DNA of 64,000 nt, from assembly GCF_028502605.1 (NCBI RefSeq), contig NC_079233.1, positions 4,402,001 to 4,466,000 on the forward strand. Direction: 5' to 3'. The first letter of the stretch is position 1. Every line of letters starts with the position of its first letter. The stretch is from Trichoderma breve. Taxonomy: Eukaryota; Ascomycota; Sordariomycetes; Hypocreales; Hypocreaceae. Both the position numbers and the translations under genes were made by a program. A model generated the notes under the pieces. That model was not told where the DNA came from and did not search any database. It saw only the letters and a program-made list of their open reading frames with translations. Below, piece by piece: positions 1 through 11,952 of this stretch.

Positions 1-1968
1 CGGATTTGCAGATTCCGGCCTCCCCCCCTTGACACGCTGACGGCTCCAATGCCACTTGATGCTGCCAGCTTACATCCGACTGTGCACGCGGCATCAGCCC
101 TCCGGTTGCACAACTCTGGGAACTTGGACGGACTAGCAGAATCCGGCTTCGTGACTAAGCCCGGAACTCGCTGCAACAGGAGCCGTGATAGGGAATGCCT
201 GGGAGCAGTCCCGTAATTTGATCTGTCTTTGTGCGTGCTAGCCTTGCCTTGTCACTGCCTTGCCTGCCTCTCTGGAGCACGAGGGTTCCACACCATGCTG
301 ACAATGCCGGGGGTCGCGAAGACGCAAGATGCTCTACGAATACATGGCATGTTTACGGAGTACAGTAGTCTTTGTCTTGTCACAATTGGGCACGCGAGAC
401 TCCGCAAGAGGTGCTTCACAAATCTCAAGACTGTGTGTGCTGCTCTCGGTTGATGGAGCGGTCAGGGTCAGCCAAGCGGTCAGCCTAGCAATTGGGCACA
501 TACGAGCCCATGGGAGGTTTCGGCGCTATTTTCTACATTATGCATTGATTGGGCCTAGCGATGATTGAACCCTTTCGAAATCCGGCACTCGACTTACAAC
601 AGCATCAGCTTGTGATGTGTGGTTGAGTACCTACGAGTAGAAACATGTGGCAAGGTTACATGGAAACAATCATGCAACTCCTTGAATAGGAATGTCGATT
701 GCCTCATATACATCCATCTCATACAGTAGAGAGAGCCTGAAATGGAATAATACCGTGCGTGCTCCAGGTAGTGTATAAAAGAAACGCACCATATTTGTAG
801 TCCGAAAACAAACCTCGCCAAGCAACAACCTTCCGGCGCAAAATGCGCGGCGACTTAGCATGTTCATAGCAAAATCCCTCAAGTCACGACATTAGGCTGC
901 AGCATTGACGCCCTTTGATAGTCAATTTCAGTCTCTTTTTTTTTTCGCTTTGCTCTGGAAGTGAAAAAGGGCTGCTTATGGTGACATGCGTATTGTCCGG
1001 ACACTAGACAGGGGGCAACAGACAGTGGAAGTGCCGAATATGGCAATCCCTGGTTAGGAAACAGACGATCAAGATTCAGGCAGAGATTCAAAGAGCATGG
1101 GGTCTCATCAACCTGAGCAGTCAAGTCAACAGGAGACTGATCGTCAAAGCCCAATTGCTCTGAATTTCCACTCAAGCTTTGGTTCGGTGGTTATTGACAA
1201 AGGAACACCGGACAAAGTATCCGACGATAACCTAACGTGGATACACAGACTCCACGCCTCGCCAGAAACCCCCCGAGCCACTCCTTAGCGCCGTGGGACA
1301 GCCCGTAGCGGCCGATAGGGCTGGCTTTTTGATGGGCGGATTCGGGGGTGTTGGGGGAGTGCGAGGTGCTATGGGTGCTGCCATGGACTCTAGTGTGTCA
1401 AGGAGGTTGTATTGACTATTTGTACTTGAACCAGTGGCAAATATCAACGTGGTACTCTTTGCCTGTAAGAGGAGGAGGATTGAGATATGCCGCCGACATG
1501 GAGTAGCGTCGTAACCGGAAAAATTCGGTGTCTATTCATTCCTGGGTAGTACTGTGCTCAGTGCTCCGTACTTACTGTACTGTAGATGATATCTTTGCAG
1601 ATAGAGCGGCGTTTTAGGGCCAGGGAGGTGCATGTAAGCGAGAATGTTCCATACGCTTGGTGCGGCTTACGCTCCGGCACCTACACAAAATCTCACGGAA
1701 CACGGCATATATATATCATGACATCGATGGGAACTGGTCGGTTGCATCCAGTTCCGAATCAAGGGATAAACTTAAAGATATGCACAGCGGATCGGCTGTG
1801 TCCAAATGGCTCATAAAGGCCTATAGTCACCGGGACACTCTATAAAATGCGGCTCTCAGCATGCCCATGTGAAACACATTGAGAGCAGGCTTCAATTTGA
1901 CAACTAACACGTAGATGGCTCAATACGGAGTACGAGTTTCGCGTATTGGTTGATTCAAGTTGATCTAT

Positions 1969-2190
1969 TTAACTCCGCTCTTCAGTCTTTATCACACGCA
2001 AATGCGGATTGGCGGCATTCGTCCATTCGAGTCTTTTGCTGACCTTCCACCGTTGAAGTAACTTCACACATTGCTCGTATTGCTCGTATTTCGTCAAATC
2101 ACAGTCCTTTATAAAAACCCTTTCCGCTCCTCTCGCATCTAAAAATGTTTCATTCTCCAACAACAGCCTTAGGCAATGCATTGGTTCCAA
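1969..2190 (-). other. short open frame, possible exon or gene relic
   Basis: A 73-codon frame with an ATG start. Its composition is protein-like: mixed charge, with Leu-rich and Glu/Lys segments near KYEQYEQCVKLLQ. It matches no family I recognise. It lies about 0.9 kb beyond the 3' end of the kinase-like gene on the same strand, with no obvious splice connection to it. It could be an exon of an unrecognised small gene, a decayed gene fragment, or chance. Confidence 0.2.
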
Positions 2191-2799
2191 CTACGGATAG
2201 GGTCCGGTAATATGCAATCAGGCATTGTTTGTCCTCCGCAACATGTGGCAAAAACGACAACTCAACTCAGTTAAGCAAAGAGTAAAAAGGAAAGAAAGGA
2301 TAACAGGAGAAGCTCATACAATTTTCCACATCTCTCAATTTGCCCAATTTCGTCACCTATGTCGGTCTCCAAAGTCACCATCGGCGTTCTAATCCCGACG
2401 CTACGTCTCCATGTCTAGATTCAATGGCAACATCAAATGGAAATAGCCCGGCACCCTCATCCGTCGGCATTCTGTGGAGATTAACCACATGCAAGCACGG
2501 AGAAGATTGTCGGTGCGTTAAAGCCTAAACGCCGTACCCGGCCCGCACCTCTCCGTGTCTACAAGGCGTATAAGCTGACGCCTAACTAACTGCATACAGT
2601 ATATGTACGCTTCTGTGAGAACACCAATGATTTGAGGTCTTCCGTGTGGCTATCTGCAGTGTTCTGTCCTCCGCATTTTCCTCCGCTGGGGTTGACTAGT
2701 AATCCTTCTATTGGTAATATGGATAATCTTAACTCCGAGATCTACCGTCCCGTGTAGTATTCAAGGATATGCCAGCTCAACGTAGTAACCCACCAATTA

Positions 2800-2839
2800 T
2801 ATGCCTATCGGCATACCAAACAACCATCACATGGTTGTT
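2800..2839. repeat. two adjacent perfect hairpins
   Basis: TATGCC (2800-2805) and GGCATA (2810-2815) form a 6-bp stem with a 4-nt loop. Immediately after, AACAACCAT (2819-2827) and ATGGTTGTT (2831-2839) form a 9-bp perfect stem with a 3-nt loop. They lie outside any gene. They could be a cruciform, the end of a small non-autonomous element, or chance. Confidence 0.6.
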
Positions 2840-2903
2840 TTCGGTTAAGTACGGAGTAGTTCGGACTCGTTTGCTTAGAGTTCACATGTTGAAGGCAGAT
2901 CTA

Positions 2904-2949
2904 GCCGATAGAATGAGGCATAGATTGAGGTGTCATTCGGTTCTATCGG
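2904..2949. repeat. 9-bp perfect inverted repeat with 28-nt spacer
   Basis: CCGATAGAA (2904-2912) is the exact reverse complement of TTCTATCGG (2941-2949). It lies about 65 bp beyond the hairpin pair at 2800-2839, so three inverted repeats fall within 150 bp. No flanking target-site duplication or transposase was identified. Confidence 0.5.
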
Positions 2950-3065
2950 ATACGGAATCCTATGGAAATCCACGTAACCTTCATTCAGGCCCTAACATAC
3001 TCTGCATTCGTTGTCGTGCCATGCCCAATGGGAATAAGTCCGCACCCACAAGTCATATATCCGAG

Positions 3066-4184
3066 TTAATCATGGTCTTTAGTATCTTTAAGGAACTCGC
3101 CATAAGGCAGTTTCCATCCAGCTCTCGCCATGGAAGCGTGCACCTGTTTGCTCGAAGTAGACTCCAAGCAAAGGCTGCGGAAATACACGTCTTCGGTGCT
3201 ATTCAAGTGCGGCATTGATAACTCCATTGGCAAAGTCTGTGATGAAAAACAAGTGATATATGCTCGTATATCCTTTAGCAGACTTTGGCTCGGTGTAACT
3301 CCCGCCGGGTCTTTGTCGCTGGACCATAGAAAACACGGCAGGCCTGCGGCTTTTGAGATTGGTACAAATGTGGCAAAGCCCCAGTCGATAACACTACATG
3401 TACCACATAATAAAACTATTAGTCTAGTATAAATAGAACACACGATGTTTTCCACATACCATTTGATGTTATAGTCTTCATCGACAATAATATTATTCGG
3501 CTTAATATCACCGTGCTTCACGGCAAAGGCAGTATCATGTTGATCTTGGCCAAGCACTTGGCAAACTGCAGCGTACTGATTGATGCAGTCTTCTTCCGAA
3601 AGACCAGGAATTCTGCCTTCTCGCACCTGAGTGGATCTGTTCTTCATACGTCGTTGGAAGAAGGTTGCTGTGGAAGTAGAACCTAATACCACTAGATCAG
3701 AGTCATATTTTCTTACTGGGACGTCTTACATACGATCTTCTAGTGTGCATGTGATCAAAGACAGCTGTATCGAGGCTATTTGATTAAGTAACACGCCTCG
3801 AAGTGGCTGTGGTGGAAAGTTATCATCCCAAGATAAGGGTGAACCCTCAACCCAAGTCAATATAATAAACGGATATTTGATCGGGTTGTCGAACGTCAAG
3901 CTAAAGCCGCAACATCTCGGGGACCATTGGAAACCCTTTTTTTCAAGCATCTGAAGAATGCGCACTTCAATTTGAACCATGGCGATTATGTCGTCTTGAT
4001 CGTCAACTTGATGCGGCACTCGAACGGCGATACTCGCTTGATCTTTGAAGCTAAGCTTGAAGATGCGACACTCGCCTCCGTTGAACTCTCCATCAATGAA
4101 TGCACCATTTCCGCCAACTCCAAGCTCTGCAACAGCAGCCAAAATATTTGTCGGTCCGAGGTTTTGCGCGGGATATGAAGCCAT
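3066..4184 (-). CDS. phosphotransferase/protein-kinase-fold protein (APH-like)
   Basis: Predicted 336-aa protein in three exons (4184-3734, 3691-3460, 3393-3066) with introns of 42 and 66 bp; phases close exactly. The catalytic loop HGDIKPNN (H210, D212, N217) and the metal-binding VIDWGFA segment (D231) are intact, spread over the last two exons. The sequence fits the aminoglycoside-phosphotransferase/choline-kinase-like branch of the kinase fold that is expanded in filamentous fungi. The N-terminal lobe is weakly conserved, with a beta-strand pair around IFKLSFKD. An ATP-dependent small-molecule or protein phosphotransferase is likely; the substrate cannot be told. The 42-bp first intron is unusually short and is the weakest part of the model. 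The start ATG at 4184 is followed by an uninterrupted frame. Confidence 0.72.
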
Positions 4185-4649
4185 GTTTTGAAAGGAGCCA
4201 AATTGTGATGGTAGGAGATGTTAGTAGCAACCCAACGCCTCATACAGAGCACGGTATCTGTCTGTTTTATATCTCCTGACAAGCCAACCAACAGAACAGT
4301 AGAATACTATTGCTGATATAGATGACTCAGCAGAATCACAAACAAAGCACTTAAAAGCAGTGTCTGTAAATGTGGACTGCGTGTGCCGTGCCACTAGATC
4401 TCTGTCAGATCTTTATCTTGATTCTCATTATCAATCAAGTGTTTTCTCATATTGAACAATCAAACAGCTCCTACCAAAATCCCAGGACATTGATGAATCA
4501 CTTCGCGTCCAACCCGTGCACGGACGAGGATGAATCAGGTGTACATTCCATACAATGCAAGAAGATAGGATTTGAAAATGCAACATCTCCACATCATGTT
4601 TGCTTTTATTATAATCTACAAAATGGACAAAACATTTTCCCATCCTCCA
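4185..4649. other. intergenic, permease 3' end to kinase-like gene promoter
   Basis: 465 bp between the minus-strand kinase-like gene, whose promoter it should contain, and the 3' end of the minus-strand permease. Open frames here are short and carry no motif. No clear element was recognised. Confidence 0.5.
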
Positions 4650-6355
4650 TTACCGGCCCGTAAGCCGCTTCTCCAAGTAACGCAGAGGCACATAGATCAA
4701 TGAACTCACTGCCCACGCCATCTCGAAACCAATGTCTCCAGTGGTCTTGGCAATCGGACCTTGCCACCACACCTGGTCCATGCATGGAACGACCAACCCA
4801 AAGCACAAAATACCGCTCGACAAGGCCGCGATGCCAAGAGGCAGCTTCTTTGCGTCGCTCCAGATGGCGTGGTCATATGAGCTATAGTCCTGGCGGCGGA
4901 ACACCACGTGCTCAACAATGACGATTCCAACAAATGCCGCAGACCAGTAGCCGATAAGGGACACAAAGTTCTCCAAGCTCTCGAAGAAGTCGCCAACAGC
5001 GGTGATGGCCACTGCGATGATGATGCCAGTGATGACGATGGCGAACAGGTATCGAGGCACCTTGAACAGCCACGGCGCCAAAGTTTGAAAGTTGAGCGTA
5101 ATGGCATAAAACGTGCCACAAGTATTTCCCAGCAAAGTAAGCGCGAGCACCACGACGATGAATTTGCCAAAGTTTCCTGCAGGCGCCAGCATGGCCGCAA
5201 GAACACCACCAGCCGAGTACTCGTCAAATGCAGTTTGCCACTCGGGGTTGTTGGGCATGGCTCCCGCAACAGCCGCACCGAGAACCATGAGCAGCACGGT
5301 CGGGATGAGCAGGCCCCAGTAAGTATATTGGAAAACTCGCCATCTATCAATCATTAGCACATGTAACCTAACTCATTATCACAAGGCAGTGCATAGGGCA
5401 ACTTACGATGGAACCTTGGGATCGAAATAAGTGGTAAAGTCACTTGCTAGAGCAGCCCAGGGGATCTGGTAGCTGGCAATGATCATACCAAAGTTGAGGA
5501 CGTTGGCAGCAGTGGCAGGCGTTTCAGGGGCGGCCTGCTTCTTGAGGCCAGAGCCAGCACAGCCAGTAGCAATGACAACGCTGATGATGGCCGGGATGAA
5601 CGCATACGTCTCATAAATGTGCAGCACCCTGAAGCCGCAAAATGAGACTAACAGGGACAATACTGCAATAATGACGATGCCTGCGTCTTCGTTGATAGAC
5701 CCGTTGGAGATGGCAGAGAGGCACTGTCCACCCGTGATGCAGATGATGACAGTGAAACCGGTCATGCTAGCCAGATTCAGGAGCACTGGTACTGATACAA
5801 TGTATCGTCTATATACCCAAGTGGATGAGGTTAGTTGAGCTAATCTCTTGGGTGGTGTGTCTAGCTAGATATGCTTACCCAAAGCTGTACCGGGCCTGGA
5901 TCATTTGCCTCATGCCCGTCTTGGGCCCCAACATGGCAAGGAACGCCGGGGGTATAGTGGACAGCATACAGAAGAACAAGATGACAAGAGACGAGTCCCT
6001 GAGGCTGAGATTGTACGCCAGGGGTCCCAACATGCCAAAGGTGATGCTGCATAAGAGACTTGGTTAGCAGCTGCTTATTACATGGATAACAGGATGCTCT
6101 ATAAGAGCACGGGTGATGACACCATCTTTGCAGATTAACAACTTACCCCAGAATGTTTGCGTTTATGGAGAACCAGACAGTAAAGATGTTGAAGAAGCGT
6201 GTTGAACTGCGCTCTTCAACGGGCACCGGCAGGATGCCTCGCTCCTCGACACGGCCAGCTCTCAACACCTTGTGGAGCAGCGACTCCTCGTCGCTTTGAT
6301 GGCCATCCTTTTCTCTGACGGGCACCGCCGACGCCTCTACTGTATCCACCAACAT
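4650..6355 (-). CDS. NCS1-family purine-cytosine permease (FCY2-like)
   Basis: 490-aa multi-pass membrane protein in four exons (6355-6147, 6046-5879, 5808-5407, 5343-4650), phases consistent. About 12 hydrophobic segments are visible. The family's early glycine/proline-rich stretch (ITFGMLGPLAYNLSLRD), the helix containing TGFTVIICITGGQCLSAIS and the segment SYQIPWAALASDFTTYF match fungal Fcy2/FcyB-type transporters of nucleobase-cation-symporter family 1. It should import cytosine, adenine, guanine or hypoxanthine with protons across the plasma membrane. The N-terminal 50 residues are hydrophilic and charged, as usual for cytosolic tails of this family. The neighbours (kinase-like gene, CHL1) suggest no metabolic cluster. 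Substrate within the family is not decided by the sequence. Confidence 0.88.
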
Positions 6356-7848
6356 CTGTGCGTTGTATGGCTATGCAGGCCTGTATGGGTAAAATGCCGA
6401 GTCGGAGTTTGAAGCTGGAGACGGACGGCTGGTAAGTAAGCCCGAGTCTTGTTGCACAACCAAAGGAGGCAACACAGGAACACAAACAAACAGTGCGATG
6501 AAACGATCACTTCAAGCAACCTCACGCTTCAGCAACGCCATGCAAAAACCAAAACGACGGTGACAGTTTCGAATGAGAGTAACTTGCAGTGAGTCAAGAA
6601 TTTTGCCTCTCTCCCGACACTGAGCGGTTCCGGTTTCCCTCTTCCGCCCCTCCTCCGACCTAGGCCGCGAGACAACAAAATCTTTTCGCATCCGCACGGC
6701 CAGATACGGACTAGAAGACGCCCTTGGCCAATCACAAGCCTGATGGCGAGAAACCGGTTCCATGAGCGACCGGCCCGTCGAAGAAAAAAAGGAAAACCCT
6801 TGCAGCCCCCTCCCGCCACTTGACAGGAACAGTGTTAGCTTGAGGTTAGTTATCTAGAATGTTTCTCTTTCGAGGTGATAAGAACCGTAGTTTTGTCGGT
6901 GACTTAGTAATCTTGGCGGGGAGTTGACATCAGTCATACCACCAAGGGCGCATGCATGGAACATTTACAAACGAGCGGAGTAGAAGTCAGCATACATGGA
7001 GGTACATAAATTAACTATTGTGTCATTCACTGGGTATTGACCTGTAGAACCATAAGAATAAAAGTAAATATTTTATTTCCCTTGGTAGCATTGCTTTGGG
7101 AACATCATGGGGCTGGCGGATATCGCCAACTGAGTCAGTCTCTAAGTCCCAGTCGAAATAAGGCACTCCATAAGCTGCGTATTTAAGTAGACAAGAGTGC
7201 GGGGAAACAACTGACGCAGCTTACTACTGCTAAGACAAATGAGTACATTAAGTCTCTTGATTGCTCAACCATACCCATACCGTAGCAGAATCTCTGAGAC
7301 AATACATAGCTACAGTCACTATCCTTGACATGATACATACTAGTATCCTACCCTGCAGTCATCAAAAGTATCCAAATCGCAACAACTTTCTACAACCAAC
7401 GCAGCATCATTAATGAGTACACTCTCGATTGTTTGATAATAAATATCTACATCACTCCTAAATACAACATAGAATTCTCAGCTAATGGGGTGATAGGGGG
7501 GAAGAGTGTAAATAAGTTCAAGTTGAGTACCCGTACTTGAACGGAGGCTCCGAATAGAAGTGTCCGAAACACATACCACTCATCGAACCACTGGCGCAGT
7601 AGTAGGTGCTGTATGGCCATCGACAAGGGCAAAAAAGCCTCATGCGTACCAGAAAGAAGTAAAATCAGTTAATATCAAGGCTATTGATGATGTTACACGT
7701 GATATGACTAAAGTGAGCAGCAGGTGCCCCCTTTTGCATGATAAAACTTGGTAATCTATAAACATTCTCATGTAAAGGGTATCAGTGGTAGATATTGTAT
7801 GAGAATCCTGCCGGCCAAAATGTTCAAAGCCAACCAAAAACGTGACGC
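6356..7848. other. intergenic, 1.5 kb
   Basis: Lies between the permease 5' end and the CHL1 3' end (both minus), so it holds the permease promoter and the CHL1 3' UTR. The part from about 6,850 to 7,800 is AT-rich. The open frames at 6216-6819 and 7447-7963 are short and motif-free. No RNA gene or repeat was seen. Confidence 0.5.
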
Positions 7849-10691
7849 CTATGAGCCACCGCTGCTTGCTTGCGACTTCTTGCGAAAGAAGCCCCCCAGC
7901 GTCCCCATCAGCACGCCAAGTCCCTTCTCGTGGCTGTCTCGATGAAGGCCATCCTGAATCCATCCAGGCAATTTATTTCGTATTCGAGGCGTGCCGTATC
8001 TTCGGTCAACAAGGATGATCGCCGCGTAGTCTCCACGGTGTCGGATTGCCCGACCGATACTCTGGTTGACGGCTCGCATACAGGCGTTTTCGTAAAAGTC
8101 TCGCGCAGCCTGCTTCGCTTGTGCCGTCGCATCGCTGCTACTTTGCCCTTCCTTGATGAGCCTAGCCTCGGTTGTTGATTCAATGTACTCGAGTTTGGCC
8201 TTCCAGTCTGGTGATGCAATGTTTGGGTAGGGCAGTCCAACGACCATGACGCAGCGTCCCAGCCGGTCTGAAAAGTTGATGCCTTCGGACATTTTGCCGC
8301 CAACAACACTCAGGAGTAAAGCCCCGGTGTGCTTGTCCCCAGCCGGCCTAGTCCCCAGGATCGCTTGGGAGTAATCCCGTAATACCTCTTCACTAGTTTC
8401 ATTTTTGCTGTCTCTGAAAACGAACTTTCGGGCCTGCAATCGATCCCAGGTGCTTTGAGAGTTTCCGCCCTGACGTTGCTGCCACACCGCCACTATCTCG
8501 TCGAGGTAGCCATAGCTGGGGAAGAAAACAACCACTCCGTCGGGGACAATATTGCAAACATTCAAGATTGCCAAGCCCAATTGAATCATCATTTCTTTGT
8601 TTCCTCGCTGCTTGAAACTAAACTCAAATGGGGGTGATTCGGCATTGCTTGAAGCAAGAGTCCAGACGCAGAGATTTTCTGGCGGAATAACATGTCCGCA
8701 GCTTAATGATGTTACCTTTTCGGCATCCAGAGTGGGAAATAGCTGATCCTTGTAATCTGAAAACGGCGACATGGTTCCACCGGCCAAGATTATAGCACGA
8801 GCGCTTGAAACAATTGACGAGAAAGCATGAGTGGGCGAGAGAAGCAGATAAGTAAGTTTCACATCTGCGGTTGCTCCTTGAGTCTTCTGGTAGAAGATGC
8901 GTCCCTCGGAGCCAAGGTTCGTAAGAGCGATCAGGAAGGAAACAAGAATATGCAGGACGGGTGTTCCAGCTTTTGAGGGTCCGGGATTCTTGCTTTCGTC
9001 TCCGTTCTCAACGTGAGCAACATAGCTCTCAATCTTGTAGGCCAGCTTGGATTCTTGTATATACTGGATTAGCTCGTAAATGTTGATCTGATCAATGCCT
9101 TTGTGTCTCGTCAGATCGTTTGGATCAACGATTCCATGTTCGCTCTAGATGGTTGTTAGCTGAGTAGGCATAAGCAATTCTGTCCCGCAACTCATACCTT
9201 GAGCTTCAAAGCACCTTCAAGCCACTCAGATAGCCCATCAATGACCCTACCCACTCTTCCGACATTTACTCGATTTATGCCCTTCAACTTTTTGCCAAAT
9301 CGTTTGACATAAACTCCAAGCATCTGGCGACCTCTGCGGAGATCGCTCAGCTGCAGCTCTGCGGCATGCACATTCGATATCGCATCGAGGATGTTATGCG
9401 CCTCGTCAATGATTACCACGTTACCCTCAAGCTTAATTCCTAAAGCCTCGCGAGCACTCCGCTGCAGCAGAAGCGGATATGGTAACGTGATTATCTCGGC
9501 TCCAGGTAGGGCCACCCGGGAGGCGTAGTAAGGGCATACCGCCAAAGATTTTCCCAGCAGATGAAGGTCTTCGATATCCGGGAGTGTCGCCAAAGCGGAA
9601 TCTCGAAACTGGTGGGTTTGGCTTAGAAGCTCTTCCTTGGGCACGAACGAGCATTTGCTGCTAGATTTCGCCTGTTGGAGTTCTGTACAGCGGTCGTTGA
9701 TGGCTTGAACTGACCCAAGACGAGCAACGGACGGGTTGATGCAGAGTTTTTGTCGTGACGATAATGGCAGAAGCTTCACAGGTTCGGTCGAGGAGACATC
9801 TGACCCCTTGGCGACAGACGGCGGCAGCGAGGGTGGAAACGCAGGCCGGCGCAATTCCGTGATGAATTGCGACAGTTGAGAATGAGTTCTGGATGTATAA
9901 TAGATCTATTGCTCACGGTTACTATTGCCAGAGGTGGATTAAGTGTCGATACTCGCACCTTGATTTTCTCTTCCAGGATATCCTCATCCTCTGTCTGCTT
10001 CACACGTCCTCCTAAGCCAATCTTTTCAAGAGTCTCTCGCGATTCTTTACTTAGACCAGATAAGGCATCGTCTTGGTGTGTGTCGTCATCATCAGCATCC
10101 AATAGCCATTCGGCGTCTTCATCTGCTGTGGTTTCAACAGTAGTCCTAACATCTTCCACGCGGCGTCGCTTTCGGCTTCGTTCTTCTTGGATTCTTTCTT
10201 TAAGTCTGAAAGACGCAAGACGCTTTTCTCTATCTTCCCATTGCCTCAACAGTTCTTCTCTTTTACGAGACAGGAGTTTCTCGATGAGCCAATCCGGTTC
10301 GTCTTTGTAGGACTCCCCCGCCACCTGCAGTTCTGCCTCCTGCTTGGTAGCTTTATGATTTCGAAGCCATGTTAAAGATGCGCATATGAGCGAGAGAGAT
10401 TTACCCTGAGACGGCAATCAGTGCATGTCCCCTAAGCTCATGAACGATCAACCGCGAGACGACAACACTCCTCTACCAAAGCCAATCGACCGATGAACCA
10501 CTTCCAGGAATGAATACACCTACAGTTCCAGTTGGGCTCTCCAGAATTCCCACTTGTCCTTGTCCCGTCTCCAGAACTTGATACACTGTTTGCATGAACT
10601 GATTTTGCACATCATACGGCGTGAATGGGTGGTGAAAGTCAAGGCTCGACAGCTCGTGAGCGATACTATCGACTTCTGCTGTCAAGGCCAT
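7849..10691 (-). CDS. CHL1: ATP-dependent DNA helicase CHL1 (DDX11/XPD-like)
   Basis: 872-aa protein in four exons (10691-10524, 10405-9959, 9905-9198, 9144-7849); every exon is a whole number of codons. The Walker A motif SPTGTGKS (residues 52-59) is split by the 118-bp first intron. Motif Ia is [10 protein letters not shown]. Four cysteines (C260, C278, C290, C329) are placed as in the 4Fe-4S domain of XPD-family helicases, and the DEAH box is IIDEAHN (372-375). The C-terminal half has [12 protein letters not shown] and the QSIGRAIRH motif VI. Length matches yeast Chl1. The family is a superfamily-2 5'-3' helicase that promotes sister-chromatid cohesion at replication forks, in the nucleus. 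A Lys/Arg/Glu-rich insertion follows Walker A, as in other Chl1 proteins. It is divergently arranged with RPL28. Confidence 0.93.
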
Positions 10692-11135
10692 TTTGTCACT
10701 TTTATCATTTTGCCTCCCTTCAAGTGTTACATGTCTTGCCCGTCCAATAATACGAATGACCTCTCAGAAACTCTTCGTCCTGTTACCGGCAGAATGAAAC
10801 GCGTATATGGCGTCGCGCGGGCGGTGTGGATTGTTAGTGCACTTGCAAGTAAGTTTAACTGCCAATCGCGCCGAATCGCATTTGGTTGAAAAAAAGCCCC
10901 GCATTACGATGCCCGCTTTGATCACGGCCGTGTCACGAACCCACGTGGACCCGCAGCACGTGATTGCAAATAATTCAGTGCGAGCGAACAATCACAATTG
11001 GGCTTAGGGCTGTGCTGCCCTCTCGCCTAACAAATTTCCGGGGGTGCCAAAGCCGCTGGCCGCAAAAACATCACCACCCACTTCCAGTCCTTCGACGCAA
11101 CACATTGGAGAAGCGACAACACCACAACCGTCGCC
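10692..11135. promoter_or_regulatory. divergent CHL1/RPL28 promoter
   Basis: A 444-bp space between two divergent start codons. It contains TTAGGG at 11004-11009 (about 127 bp before the RPL28 ATG) and two CACGTG sites at 10942-10947 and 10957-10962, 15 bp apart. TTAGGG (Tbf1) and CACGTG (Cbf1) are known ribosomal-protein promoter elements in Candida albicans. Their use in this fungus is inferred from the sequence only. Confidence 0.5.
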
Positions 11136-11952
11136 ATGCCTACCCGAACTTCGAAGACCCGCAAGCAGTACGTTTATGAGCCCGTTGGATAATGTTTCTT
11201 CGACTGCCGAAAACGAGGGCACCGCCGTCCGGTTGACCTTTGGAAAGGCGCATGTTGAAGAAGATTTGACCAGTTGAGATGGAGGGCTAACAAATTACTT
11301 CGTTCCACAGCCGCGGTAACGTCTCCCATGGAAAGGGTCGTGTAGGAAAGCACCGCAAGCATCCCGGTGGTCGTGGTCTGGCCGGTGGTCAGCACCACCA
11401 CCGTACCAACATGGACAAGGTTCGAAACGACTTGACAATCAACGAGAGAGCGCCGGACAAAATTGACTGACCGTTACGATAGTACCACCCCGGTTACTTC
11501 GGTAAGGTTGGTATGCGATACTTCCACAAGCAGCAGAACCACTTCTGGAAGCCCGTCATCAACCTGGACAAGGTACATTTCAACTCTTTTTCCCCTGCAA
11601 CGAATACTTTTGGGTGGATGTCTCGCGGAGGCTGTGATGGAAGACGAAGAGATCAGAAAGACGTCCTCCCAAATCTATTCGAAGCGAAATCATTCGATCG
11701 AGGAGCAATTGACTAACGAGAGAAAAATTATAGCTGTGGTCACTCGTCCCCGCCGAGACCCGTGAGGCTTACGTCTCCGGCGAGAAGAAGGACACCGTCC
11801 CCGTTCTCGACCTCCTCCCCCTCGGTTACTCCAAGCTGCTCGGCAAGGGCCGCCTCCCCGAAATCCCTCTGGTTGTCCGCGCACGATGGGTCAGCAAGCT
11901 CGCTGAGCAGAAGATCAAGGAGGCTGGTGGTGTTGTTGAGCTGGTGGCGTAA
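11136..11952 (+). CDS. RPL28: 60S ribosomal protein uL15 (RPL28/L27a)
   Basis: 149-aa protein in four exons (11136-11167, 11311-11419, 11483-11572, 11734-11952); the lengths sum to exactly 150 codons. The N-terminus [16 protein letters not shown], the glycine/histidine-rich [18 protein letters not shown] segment and the C-terminal [22 protein letters not shown] region are classic uL15. The protein belongs to the large ribosomal subunit, where the basic N-terminal arm threads into rRNA. The intron-rich 5' end with a 32-nt first exon is typical of fungal ribosomal-protein genes. The second donor (GTTCGA) is not consensus, but the protein joins perfectly there. Confidence 0.96.

Larger units (their letters stand above)
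1..3065. other. gene-poor stretch
   Basis: No convincing protein gene is visible. Open frames are short, overlap on both strands and lack family motifs. Two copies of the 9-mer TACGGAGTA occur here in the same orientation as a third at 2850 (354-362, 1924-1932, 2850-2858). Three perfect short inverted repeats sit near 2800-2950. One 73-codon frame at 1969-2190 (minus) is listed separately. Confidence 0.6.
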
